In this document: in pieces, positions 40,703-49,137 of the stretch
How the letters are laid out: the number at the start of each line of letters is the position of its first letter
Numbering within the stretch: the first letter of the stretch is position 1
Source of the DNA: Microbacterium dextranolyticum
Lineage (GTDB): Bacteria; Actinomycetota; Actinomycetes; Actinomycetales; Microbacteriaceae
Direction of reading: 5' to 3'
DNA length: 64,000 nucleotides
Assembly: GCF_016907295.1 (NCBI RefSeq)
Contig: NZ_JAFBBR010000001.1
Location: 806,001-870,000, forward strand
Translations under genes and position numbers: made by a program
The notes under the pieces: model-generated
What the model was told of the DNA's origin: nothing
Database searches by the model: none
The model's input: only the letters and a program-made list of their open reading frames with translations

Positions 40703-41779
40703 ATGCACGAATTGACGCGAGAGCAGGCGCGCCGCCTGGCGGTGCGCGCACAGCTGCTCGACGCCGATCGTCCCGGTGACGTCGTCGAGGTCGTCGAGCA
40801 GGTCGGAGCCATCAAGATCGACCCGACCGCGACGATCGCGCCCGCTGAGCAGACTGCGCCGTGGGCGCGGATCGGCTGGGGATACGAGCCCGGCCAGCTG
40901 ACCAAGGCCGTCGAGCAGGACCGTCAGCTGTTCGAGTTCGACGGGCACTTCCGAGCGGCGTCACTGCTGCCGGCGACCCTCGCCCGTATGCGCGGACGGG
41001 TCTTCCGCGCCCAGGCATCCGAATGGCTCGCGGCCAACGATGCGTTCCGCGCCGATGTCCTCGCGCGACTGCGCGCCGAAGGGCCGGTCATCGCGGCGGC
41101 CATCCCCGATACGAGCCAGGTCGCCCACACGAACGAGGCCGGCTGGTACGGGTCGAACCAGGTGCCGCGCATGCTCGAGCTGCTCTCGTATCTCGGTGAG
41201 GTGGCGATCGTGGGTCGCGAAGGTCGTCAGCGGGTGTGGGACATCGGCGAACGCGTCTACGCGGGCGTACCCGAGATCCCCTACGACGAGGCGAGCGACA
41301 TCCTCGAGCGGCGTCGTCTTCAGGCGGCGGGGATCGCGCGGCGGCGCTCGACGTGGACACCGGTGGGCGAGGCGGGCGAGCCGGCGCGGGTCGAGGGGTC
41401 CGCGTGGACGTGGCAGGTGGATGCGGCGGCGCTGGCGGGCCTCGAAGACGATGCCGGCGGGCGGGTCGCGATCCTCAACCCCTACGACGGGATGCTCTTC
41501 GACCGGCCACGGTTGAAAGAGCTCTTCGACTTCGAGTTCGTGCTCGAGCAGTTCAAGCCGAAGGCGCAGCGGCGCTACGGCTACTTCGTGCACCCGATTC
41601 TCATCGGCGATCGGTTCGTGGCGCTTCTGGACGCCCAGCTCGACAAGAAGAAGGAGAACCTCGTCGTCGCGGCCGTGCACGAACTCACCGACCTCGGCCC
41701 CGAGGATCGCGAGATGATCGACGCCGAGATCGACGACCTCGGCGAGTGGCTCGGTGTCCCGGTCGTGCGCAGTCGCTGA
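40703..41779 (+). CDS. Winged-helix DNA-binding (HTH_42, YcaQ/AlkZ-like) protein
   Basis: 358 aa, the length of YcaQ-type DNA glycosylases. HTH_42 features are seen: LTREQARRLAVRAQLL at the start, APWARIGWGYEPGQL, RVWDIGERVYAG and NPYDGMLFDRPRLKELFDFEF near residue 255. E. coli YcaQ unhooks crosslinks and uses a QxD motif; the same place here reads Lys38-Ile-Asp40, so the catalytic Gln is replaced. It may be a glycosylase with altered chemistry or a DNA binder only. Confidence 0.8.
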   Translation: MHELTREQARRLAVRAQLLDADRPGDVVEVVEQVGAIKIDPTATIAPAEQTAPWARIGWGYEPGQLTKAVEQDRQLFEFDGHFRAASLLPATLARMRGRVFRAQASEWLAANDAFRADVLARLRAEGPVIAAAIPDTSQVAHTNEAGWYGSNQVPRMLELLSYLGEVAIVGREGRQRVWDIGERVYAGVPEIPYDEASDILERRRLQAAGIARRRSTWTPVGEAGEPARVEGSAWTWQVDAAALAGLEDDAGGRVAILNPYDGMLFDRPRLKELFDFEFVLEQFKPKAQRRYGYFVHPILIGDRFVALLDAQLDKKKENLVVAAVHELTDLGPEDREMIDAEIDDLGEWLGVPVVRSR

Positions 41780-41805
41780 CCGGCCCTGCCGCCCGTTCTC
41801 GCCGA

Positions 41806-41839
41806 CGAGGCCGCCGACGCGCTGGGCGTTCCGGCCTCG
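41806..41839. terminator. Weak inverted repeat between convergent genes
   Basis: CGAGGCCG (41806-41813) and CGGCCTCG (41832-41839), 8 bp with an 18-nt loop, between the YcaQ-like and metallopeptidase stop codons. Confidence 0.3.
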
Positions 41840-41843
41840 GGAC

Positions 41844-42929
41844 TCAGTCGTCGGCGCGCTCGCGCGGGGCCAGAGCGAGCGCGACCTGCTCGTCCGTCGT
41901 GAGCGGAGCGCGGGTGACGAGCTCGTGCACGAATGCCAGCTTGCGACGCACCGGCGGGCTGATCGTGAAGGGATACAGATCGGCGAGCCCCATGGAGCGG
42001 TTGATGCGGTTGAAGCCCTGCGACAGGGCCTCCCAGTCGCTGAGCACCCGACCGATCGGCTGATCGTCGTAGTGGTCCTCGGGAACCACGTCCACGTCGC
42101 GACGCGTGGCGGAGGCATCCAGTCTCATCCCGATCGCGGCGGCGGTCTTCAACGTGCCCACGATGTGCAGGTAGTGCGCGAAGGTCTCGGCGAAGTCCTC
42201 CCACGGGTGCATGGTGGCGTACTCGGAGATGAACGAGTCCTGCCATCCGGCCGGCGCTCCGGTCTCGTAATGGCGCGTCAGGGCGTCCTGGTAGCTCGCA
42301 CGTTCGTCACCGAACAGGTCGCGGCACTGCGCCCACGCCGTGTCGTCGCGGATCAGCACGTTCTGGAAGTAGTGACCGCTCTCGTGGCGCAGGTGGCCGA
42401 GCACCGTGCGATACGGCTCGCCGAGGCGCACCCGCAGCGCCTCGCGCACATCGTCGAGGCTTTCGGCGAGGTCGATCGTGATGATGCCGTTCGCATGCCC
42501 GATGATGACGCGTCGGCCCTCGGAACGGCTCGAGAGCAGGTCGAAGCCGAGCCCGCCCGGCCAAACGTCCCACGGCACGATCGGAAGACCGAGGTCGCCC
42601 AGCTGCAGCAGCAGTCGGCGTTTGGCCTCTTCGGTGGTGGCGAGCTTCTCGAGGGCGATCGTGTCGTCCGCCGGCGGCCGTGTGCGCGTCAGCCGGCACG
42701 AGAAGCAGCGTCCCGCGGGGGCATCCTCGCGCACCAGCCAGTTGCAGCCCCACCGGCGCTCCGAGCAGGTGTACCAGGTGACCCCGTCGACGACCGCTCG
42801 TCCGTCGCGGATGCCGACGAAGCGGCGCTCGATCACTTCGAGCCCCATCTCGGTCGTGCAGTCCGGACACACCAGCGTGTCGAGGTAGACGAAGCGGCGG
42901 CAGGAGGGGCAGCGCGGCGTGGAGCTCAC
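41844..42929 (-). CDS. Putative zinc-binding metallopeptidase (HExxH, zinc-ribbon N-terminus)
   Basis: 361 aa. Residues 1-90 hold four cysteine pairs or single Cys typical of zinc ribbons (CPSC, CPDC, CSERRWGC, CFSC). The catalytic domain follows, with HESGHY (HExxH) near residue 190 and a downstream EYATMHPWEDFAETFAHYLHI whose Glu/His complete the site. Family known only as putative zinc-binding metallo-peptidase; target unknown. Start GTG at 42929 fixed by TACGGT 6 nt upstream. Confidence 0.85.
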   Translation of the reverse strand: MSSTPRCPSCRRFVYLDTLVCPDCTTEMGLEVIERRFVGIRDGRAVVDGVTWYTCSERRWGCNWLVREDAPAGRCFSCRLTRTRPPADDTIALEKLATTEEAKRRLLLQLGDLGLPIVPWDVWPGGLGFDLLSSRSEGRRVIIGHANGIITIDLAESLDDVREALRVRLGEPYRTVLGHLRHESGHYFQNVLIRDDTAWAQCRDLFGDERASYQDALTRHYETGAPAGWQDSFISEYATMHPWEDFAETFAHYLHIVGTLKTAAAIGMRLDASATRRDVDVVPEDHYDDQPIGRVLSDWEALSQGFNRINRSMGLADLYPFTISPPVRRKLAFVHELVTRAPLTTDEQVALALAPRERADD

Positions 42930-42935
42930 GCAGCA

Positions 42936-42941
42936 ACCGTA
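42936..42941 (-). promoter_or_regulatory. TACGGT -10 box of the metallopeptidase gene (leaderless)
   Basis: On the minus strand TACGGT (42941-42936) ends 6 nt before the GTG at 42929. Confidence 0.55.
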
Positions 42942-43089
42942 CCGCCCGGTCGACCCGCGCCGCGCGGCATCCCAGGCGCGGCCGGGTGTCACACGACGAC
43001 ACGCGATTCGTGCGGCGGGACGGGTCGGCACGACGATGGACCACGGCGACGCGAGGCGCAGGATGCCCGTGACGCAGAAAGGACGGACG

Positions 43090-44391
43090 ATGACCACCCG
43101 GGGGTTCACGACACGGCAGCTGCACGAGCGGGCGACGGGAGCCACTCCCACTGCACGGGCGACACCCATCTACCTCACGGCGGGCTTCGAGTTCGACGAG
43201 TACGACAACGCCGCCGCGCATTTCGGTGCAGGCGAGGGCTACGCCTACACCCGCATCGGAAACCCGACCGTCGAGACCGTCGAGCACACTCTGGCGGCGC
43301 TCGAGGGCGGCTCGCAGGCGCTGCTGCTCGCGAGCGGGCAGGCCGCCACCTCCGTCGCTCTGCTGGCTCTGCTCGAAGCCGGCCAGCACATCGTCTCGTC
43401 GACTCACATCTACGAAGGCACCCGCGGACTGTTCCGCGACAACCTCTCGCGGCTCGGCATCGCCACGACCTTCGTCGACGACATCGACGACCCGGATGCC
43501 TGGGAGGCCGCGATCCGGCCCGAGACCCGCGCGTTGTTCGCCGAGTCGATCTCCAACGCCGCGAACCGGCTCATCGACATCGCCGCGATCGCCGAGGTCG
43601 CCCATCGCCACGGCATCCCCCTCGTCGTCGACAACACGTTCGCCACCCCGTACCTTGTGCGCCCGATCGAGCACGGCGCCGACGTCGTCGTGCACTCGGC
43701 GAGCAAGTTCCTCGCGGGACACGGCAGCGTGCTCGGCGGCGCGATCGTCGACAGCGGGCGGTTCGATCCGGCGCGCGACGGTCACCTGTTTCCGCACCTC
43801 ATCGAGCCGGGTCGGGGCGGAGCCGCGAGCATTGCGGACCGGGTGGGCGGGGACGCCCGCATCGCGTACGCGCGCGAGAGTGTCGCGCCGCGCTTCGGAC
43901 CGACGCCCTCGCCGCTGAACGCCTTCCTCATCGGGCAGGGGATCGAGACGCTGAGTCTGCGCGTCGAGCGCCAGAGCGCCAACGCCCTCGCCGTCGCCCA
44001 GTGGCTCGAGGGCCGCCCCGAGATCGCCGCCGTCGACTACGTCGGGCTCATCGGGCACCCTCATCACGCCCTCGCCGAGCATCTGCTGCCCGACGGCTAC
44101 GGCTCGGTGTTCAGCTTCACGGTGCGCGGGGGATCGGACGCCGCCCGGCGCCTCGTCGAGAGCCTCGAGGTGTTCACCCACATGACCCACCTCGGCGATG
44201 TCCGCTCGCTCGTGCTCCACCCGGCCTCGACCTCGCACGTCACCCTCAGCGCCGACGAGCGCGCCGCCGTCGGCGTGTTCGAGGGCACCCTGCGGGTGTC
44301 GATCGGCATCGAAGACGTCGCCGACCTCACCGCCGACCTCGCACGGGCTCTCGCCGTGGCGTCCCCCGTCGACGTCGCCGTGGTCGCGTGA
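43090..44391 (+). CDS. metY: O-acetylhomoserine sulfhydrylase (MetY), PLP-dependent
   Basis: 433 aa, Cys/Met metabolism PLP enzyme. Makes homocysteine from O-acetyl-L-homoserine and sulfide. GFTTRQLHER and ATPIYLTAGFEFDEYDNAAAHF are the MetY start; TRIGNPTVETVE, ASGQAATSVALLAL and the Schiff-base lysine in HSASKFLAGHG (near residue 206) follow. AAAGGA stands 7 nt before the ATG. Overlaps the next gene by GTGA, which links it to an organosulfur-type flavin monooxygenase. Confidence 0.93.
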   Translation: MTTRGFTTRQLHERATGATPTARATPIYLTAGFEFDEYDNAAAHFGAGEGYAYTRIGNPTVETVEHTLAALEGGSQALLLASGQAATSVALLALLEAGQHIVSSTHIYEGTRGLFRDNLSRLGIATTFVDDIDDPDAWEAAIRPETRALFAESISNAANRLIDIAAIAEVAHRHGIPLVVDNTFATPYLVRPIEHGADVVVHSASKFLAGHGSVLGGAIVDSGRFDPARDGHLFPHLIEPGRGGAASIADRVGGDARIAYARESVAPRFGPTPSPLNAFLIGQGIETLSLRVERQSANALAVAQWLEGRPEIAAVDYVGLIGHPHHALAEHLLPDGYGSVFSFTVRGGSDAARRLVESLEVFTHMTHLGDVRSLVLHPASTSHVTLSADERAAVGVFEGTLRVSIGIEDVADLTADLARALAVASPVDVAVVA

Positions 44392-45735
44392 GCGCGCCCG
44401 GCTCGGGGAGCGCGCGGCCGCAGCACTTCGGCTGGTTCCTCGCGCGCGGCTTCGGCCCGCACGGGTGGGGGCATCCGTACCTCGACTGGGACTACGACTG
44501 GACCCGGCCCGACCTCTATCAGCAAGTCCGCGCGCGAGCTCGAACAGGCCGGATTCGACTTCGTGCTGATCGAGGATGCCCCCTCGCTCGGCTCGGCGGA
44601 GACGATCGACCTGCGCGTGCGGCACGCGTTCGGCGGTCCGAAGCACGATCCGCTGCTGCTCGCGCCGTACCTCTTCCAGGCGACGCGTCATCTCGGGGTG
44701 ATCCCGACCGTCAACCCCGCGGCCACGCTGCCGTACACCGCGGCGCGCCAGTTCGCGACGCTGCAGCACCTGAGCGGCGACCGCCTCGGGCTCAACGTCG
44801 TCACCGACACCGGCAGTGCGCGTCATTTCTCCGACGCCGCGCCCCTCGGGCACGACGCCGCCTACGACCGCGCCGAGGAATGGCTCTCGTCGTTGCGCGA
44901 GCTGTGGGCATCGTGGAGCTCGCCGGCTGGCAGCGCCCTCGTGCGCGACGCCGCCTCGGGCGTCTATGCCGACGGCACGCGACTGGATGCCGTCCGCCAC
45001 CGCGGCGAGTACTACGCCTTCGACGGTCCGCTGAACGCGATCCCGTTCGAGCGGGGCGAACCCGTCATCGCCTCGCCCGGCGGCTCGGGTCGCGGCCTCG
45101 CGTTCGCGGGGGCGAACTCCGACATCCAGCTCGCGCTCGCGCCGCTCACCGAGAAGAGCGTGCGCGAGTACCGTGCCCGCATCCACGCGGCTGCGATCGA
45201 GCGGGGGCGCCGCCCCGACGACATCCGCATCATGTTCGCGATCCAGCCGGTGATCGTGTCGTCTCCGGAAGAAGCCGATCGGCTCGTCGCCGCATCCGCC
45301 GCCCCCACCGACGATGTCCTGCGGCAGATCGCGCAGCGCCAGTCCAGCGACCTCGAGACCGATCTCACCTCGCTCGATCTCGACGCCCCGCTCCCGTCAC
45401 GTCTGTTCGCCGAGCACGTCTCGCAGGGGTCCCTGCGCAGGCTGACCGGAGACCGGGATGTGGCGACCGCGCCGCTGCGTGCACACCTCACGGCGCTCGC
45501 GCGGCTCGGGCGCATCTCCGACCGGTCCGGGTTCGTCGGCACGGCGGAGGAATTCGCCGACCTCGTCGAGGAACTCGGCACCTGGGGCAACGACGGCGTG
45601 CTGCTGTGGGGCGACCTCCACCCCGTCACGGTGCATCGCACCCTCGACGAGCTCGTGCCGGTGCTCCGCCGCCGCGGCATCCTGCGCCGCGATCACACGG
45701 GGCAGGGGCTGCGCGCCGATCTGCACGCGTTCTGA
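44388..45735 (+). pseudogene. NtaA/SnaA/DszA-family flavin monooxygenase, frameshifted near 44526
   Basis: An FMN-dependent luciferase-fold monooxygenase of 448 aa if one base is removed. The GTG start in the metY overlap gives FGWFLARGFGPHGWGHPYLDWDYDW up to DLYQQ; the continuation SARELEQAGFDFVLIEDAPS is one frame away. Deleting the G at 44526 restores it. The second frame runs to 45735 with KHDPLLLAPYLFQATRHLG and DRLGLNVVTDTGSARHF. Such enzymes desulfurise or oxidise xenobiotics; beside metY a sulfur-scavenging role is likely. Frameshift may be real or a sequencing error. Confidence 0.85.
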
Positions 45736-45774
45736 CCTCCGGGCGCCGCGCACCGGGCGGAAGCGCCACGCGAA

Positions 45775-45808
45775 AAGGCCGCGTCACCCCGACGGGTGAC
45801 GCGGCCTT
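45775..45808. terminator. Strong bidirectional hairpin terminator
   Basis: Arms AAGGCCGCGTCACCC (45775-45789) and GGGTGACGCGGCCTT (45794-45808), 15 bp with 4-nt loop CGAC. The minus-strand transcript has a run of Ts after the stem. It lies between the monooxygenase and the binding-protein gene. Confidence 0.8.
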
Positions 45809-45820
45809 CTCGCAGGAAGG

Positions 45821-46729
45821 TCAGCCGAGCTTGTTGGCGCTCAGCCACGCCTTCGCGGCGTCCTTCGGGGACTTCTGGTCGACCTTCACCTCGACGTTGA
45901 GAGCGACGAGGCCCTCGGGGGTCAGGGCGGCGCTCACCTTGTTGATGACGTCGGCGACCTCGCCCGACACCGAGGCGTTCACGAGCGGCACGACGTTCGA
46001 CGCGAGGAAGAGCCCCTTGGGGTCTTCGAGGGTGACGAGGTCCTTCGTCTTGATGTCGGGCTCGGCGCTGTAGACGTTCGCGACCTGGATGCCTCCGGCC
46101 ACGAGCTCGTCGACCGTGGTGTCGGCGGTCCCCTTGAAGGTCACGTCGACGCCATACTTGTCCTTCAGGCCGCTCGGACCGTAGGGACGCTGCTCGAGCT
46201 CGGGCGCGCCGCCGAGCACGAGCGGCGAGATTCCGGCGAGATCGCCGATGGTCTTGAGGTTGTGCTGCTGGGCGAACGCGGCGGTCACGTTGTACGAGTC
46301 CTGGTCGGTCGCCGAGGACTTGTCGAGCACCGCGAGGCCGGCCGGCAGCGCCTTCTTCAGCGCCGCGTAGACGTCGTCCGACGCCGTGACGGTCGTGTTC
46401 TTGTCGAAGTACTGCAGCAGGTTTCCGGTGTACTCGGGCGTGAGCTGGATGGTGCCGTCCTGGAGCGACGGGATGATCGCCTCGCGCTGTCCGATGCTGA
46501 ACGTGCGCTTGACGGTGAAACCGGCGCCTTCGAGTGCCTGGGCGTAGATCTCGGCGATGACCTCGTTCGAGTAATAGGCCTGCGAGCCGACGACGATCGT
46601 TCCCGAGGCAGGCGTCTCGGACGCGGCGCCCCCGGTCAGCGGGTCGGACGAGGCGCAGCCGGCGAGAGCCAGCGCGGTGACGGTCGCAGCGCCGAGAGCG
46701 GCGACGAGGCGGGTGCGGATGCGGGACAT
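45821..46729 (-). CDS. Glycine betaine/choline-type ABC substrate-binding lipoprotein
   Basis: 302 aa. Lipobox LAGC (Cys25), then an OpuAC-type fold: IVVGSQAYYSNEVIAEIYAQALEGAGF, QREAIIPSLQDGTIQLTPEYTGNLL and a C-terminal VINKVSAALTPEGLVALN. OsmF/OpuCC-like. The quaternary-amine cage residues cannot be confirmed without alignment, so the exact compatible solute is open. Last gene of a four-gene operon ATPase-permease-permease-binding protein. Confidence 0.9.
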   Translation of the reverse strand: MSRIRTRLVAALGAATVTALALAGCASSDPLTGGAASETPASGTIVVGSQAYYSNEVIAEIYAQALEGAGFTVKRTFSIGQREAIIPSLQDGTIQLTPEYTGNLLQYFDKNTTVTASDDVYAALKKALPAGLAVLDKSSATDQDSYNVTAAFAQQHNLKTIGDLAGISPLVLGGAPELEQRPYGPSGLKDKYGVDVTFKGTADTTVDELVAGGIQVANVYSAEPDIKTKDLVTLEDPKGLFLASNVVPLVNASVSGEVADVINKVSAALTPEGLVALNVEVKVDQKSPKDAAKAWLSANKLG

Positions 46730-46772
46730 GGGGTGCCTTTCTGAGGATGCTGTGTGGTGCGGAACGGGGAGG

Positions 46773-47492
46773 TCAGGGTGCGGCCGGCACCGCGCGCGAC
46801 GCGGTGCGACTCTCGCGGGCGACGCGACCCGCGACGCCGCGCGGGACGACGAGGCGCTGGAGCAGGGCGAACGCGCCGTCGAGCAGGAGCGCGAGCGCCA
46901 CGACGAGGAGGGACGATCCGAGGATCTGCGGGAAGCTTCGGACCTGGATGCCCTGGATGATGAAGAATCCCAGTCCGCCGAGACCCACGTACGCGGCGAC
47001 CGTCACCGTCGCGACCACCTGCAGGGCCGCGGAGCGGAGGCCGCCGATGAGGAGGGGGAGCCCGAGCGGTACCTCGATGCGCCAGAGGATCTGCCAGTCC
47101 GTCATCCCGACGGCGCGCCCCGCATCGATGACCGTGCGATCGATCGCTTCGAACCCGGCGTAGGCGCCGGCGAGGATCGACGGGATCGCGAGCAGCACGA
47201 AGGCCACGACGGCCGCCTCGGTCTTGTGCACGACGCCCATCAGCAGCACGAGGAGCACCACCAGTCCGAGCGAGGGGAGGGCGCGGGCGGCGCCCGAGAG
47301 GGCGACGGCGATCTCGCGTCCTCGCCCCGTGTGGCCGATGAGCCAGCCGAGGGGGATCGCGATGAGCGCCGCGACGGCGACCGAGCCGAACGTGAAGGCC
47401 AGATGCTGGCCGATCGCGAGGGGCAGCGGCAGCGAGCCGGTCAGCCGATCGGGCGAGAAGATCCACGCGAGGGCATCCGCGAAGGCGTTCAT
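46773..47492 (-). CDS. Glycine betaine/choline-type ABC permease (second)
   Basis: 239 aa, six membrane segments. EAA-type loop DAGRAVGMTDWQILWRIEVPLGLP near residue 145; RALPSLGLVVLLVLLMG and TVAAYVGLGGLGFFI are typical of OpuCB/OpuCD-like permeases. The ATG is in a four-base overlap with the preceding permease gene. 43 bases separate it from the binding-protein gene. Confidence 0.92.
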   Translation of the reverse strand: MNAFADALAWIFSPDRLTGSLPLPLAIGQHLAFTFGSVAVAALIAIPLGWLIGHTGRGREIAVALSGAARALPSLGLVVLLVLLMGVVHKTEAAVVAFVLLAIPSILAGAYAGFEAIDRTVIDAGRAVGMTDWQILWRIEVPLGLPLLIGGLRSAALQVVATVTVAAYVGLGGLGFFIIQGIQVRSFPQILGSSLLVVALALLLDGAFALLQRLVVPRGVAGRVARESRTASRAVPAAP

Positions 47493-48178
47493 GCGACGCC
47501 CTCCGCGAGACGGGCATGCGCGGCGGCGCGACCGCCGCGGCGGCGACCGCGCCTCGGCTCCCAGGGCATGAGCAGCCGGCCGAGCAGGACGAGGAGGAGA
47601 TCGATGACAAGGGCGATGACCACGACCGCCACCACCCCGGCGAGGATCTCGGGGACGATCCGGCGCTGGAAGCCGTTCGTGAACAGGTAGCCGAGGTTCT
47701 GCACGCCGATCAGGATGCCGACCGTCGCGAGCGAGATCGTCGAGGTGGCGGTGACGCGCAGCCCCGCCAGCAGCACGGGCCCGGACAGGGGCAGATCCAC
47801 GGTCCAGAAGCGTCGCCACGGCCCGAACCCGACGGCGACGGCCGCGCTGCGGGTGGCGGGGTCGACCGAATCCAGGCCGTCCGTCACCGAGCGCGTCATG
47901 ATCGCGACCCCGTAGATCGTGAGGGCGACGATGAGGTTGGCCTCGGTGATGTACGGCACGCCCACGGCGGCCAGAAGGGCGAACAGTCCGAGCGAGGGGA
48001 TCGTGTACAGCAGGCCGATCGTGGTGAGCACCGGTCCGCGCAGTCGCGTATAGCGCCAGGCGACCCAGCCGACGGGGATCGCGATGAGGAACCCGAGCAC
48101 GATCGGGATCGCGCTCTGCCGGAGGTGGTCGACCGCCAGAGAGGAGATGAGGTCGAGGTTGTCGAGAATCCAGCTCAC
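47489..48178 (-). CDS. Glycine betaine/choline-type ABC permease (first)
   Basis: 229 aa, about five to six membrane segments. LLYTIPSLGLFALLAAVGVP and SAAVAVGFGPWRRFWTVDLPLSGP (EAA loop) are family marks; VGILIGVQNLGYLF near the end. Ends in an Arg-rich cytoplasmic tail. Starts with GTG in a GTGA overlap with the ATPase gene. Confidence 0.92.
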   Translation of the reverse strand: MSWILDNLDLISSLAVDHLRQSAIPIVLGFLIAIPVGWVAWRYTRLRGPVLTTIGLLYTIPSLGLFALLAAVGVPYITEANLIVALTIYGVAIMTRSVTDGLDSVDPATRSAAVAVGFGPWRRFWTVDLPLSGPVLLAGLRVTATSTISLATVGILIGVQNLGYLFTNGFQRRIVPEILAGVVAVVVIALVIDLLLVLLGRLLMPWEPRRGRRRGGRAAAHARLAEGVA

Positions 48179-49029
48179 GGCGTCGTCCCGGGCCCGTGGG
48201 TGTCATCGAGCGGTTCGTCGACCAGCACGCCCTGGGTGCGCCCGGCGGCGTCGACGAGCACCGTGCCGCGGTCGGTGCGCTTCAGACGCAGTGCCCGCGC
48301 CCCGCGTTCGACGCCGACGAACTCCGCGACGAAGTCGCTCGCCGGGTGCTCGATGATCTCGTCCGGAGTGCCGACCTGGGCGATGTGGGCGCCCTTCTCG
48401 AGGATCACCACCTGATCGCCGAGCAGAAAGGCCTCGTCGATGTCGTGCGTGACGAACACGACGGTCTTCTCGAGATCGCGCTGCAGCCGTCGGGTCTCGG
48501 CCTGCAGTTCGCTGCGGACGATCGGGTCCACCGCCCCGAAGGGCTCGTCCATCAGCAGGATGTTCGGGTCGGCGGCCAGTCCTCGCGCCACGCCGACGCG
48601 CTGCTGCTGACCGCCCGACAGCTGTCGCGGGTACCGGTCGGAAAGGGCGCGGTCGAGGCCCACGATGTCGAGCAGCTCTGCGGCCCGCTCGCGCGCCTGC
48701 CGCTTCGGCACTCCCTGGAGCACCGGCACCGTGGCGACGTTGTCGAGAACCGTGAAATGGGGGAGCAGCCCGGCGTTCTGCAGCACGTACCCGATGCCGC
48801 GGCGCAGCCGCACCGGATCGCGATCACGGATGGGCTCGTCGTCGATGAGGATCTCACCGCTGGTGGGTTCGATCAGCCTGTTGATCATGCGCAGCAGCGT
48901 CGTCTTGCCGCAGCCCGACGAGCCGACGAAGACCGTCGTCTTGTGTGCGGGGAGGACGAGGCTGAAATCGTCGACGGCCACGGTGCCGTCGTCGAATCGC
49001 TTCGTGACGGAGCGGAACTCGATCGCCAT
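48175..49029 (-). CDS. Glycine betaine/choline-type ABC ATPase
   Basis: 284 aa. Walker A VGSSGCGKTT near residue 35, LQNAGLLPHFTVLDN Q-loop, signature LSGGQQQRVGVARGL near 135, Walker B ILLMDEPFGAVD and H-loop VTHDIDEA. Short compared with OpuCA forms that carry two CBS domains, so osmotic gating by CBS is absent. CGGAG stands 6 nt before the ATG. Confidence 0.92.
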   Translation of the reverse strand: MAIEFRSVTKRFDDGTVAVDDFSLVLPAHKTTVFVGSSGCGKTTLLRMINRLIEPTSGEILIDDEPIRDRDPVRLRRGIGYVLQNAGLLPHFTVLDNVATVPVLQGVPKRQARERAAELLDIVGLDRALSDRYPRQLSGGQQQRVGVARGLAADPNILLMDEPFGAVDPIVRSELQAETRRLQRDLEKTVVFVTHDIDEAFLLGDQVVILEKGAHIAQVGTPDEIIEHPASDFVAEFVGVERGARALRLKRTDRGTVLVDAAGRTQGVLVDEPLDDTHGPGTTP

Positions 49030-49137
49030 ATGTGCTCCGGCTCTCTTCCGGGTCGGTGGTCTCCCACCCAATCACATGCCTGCGACATCGGCTCGGGGGG
49101 TTGGCATAGGAGGTCACAGTCGGGTAGGGCTGGGGTC

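Noticed and set aside
42930..43089. SAM or cobalamin riboswitch upstream of metY
   Set aside because: I find none of the conserved cores of these riboswitches in the 160-bp divergent spacer; only an ordinary AAAGGA ribosome site is supported.
41754..46073. A 1439-codon open frame on the plus strand
   Set aside because: It is an out-of-frame shadow of metY and other real genes caused by the high GC content; only its part from 44388 to about 44526 matters, as the first segment of the frameshifted monooxygenase.
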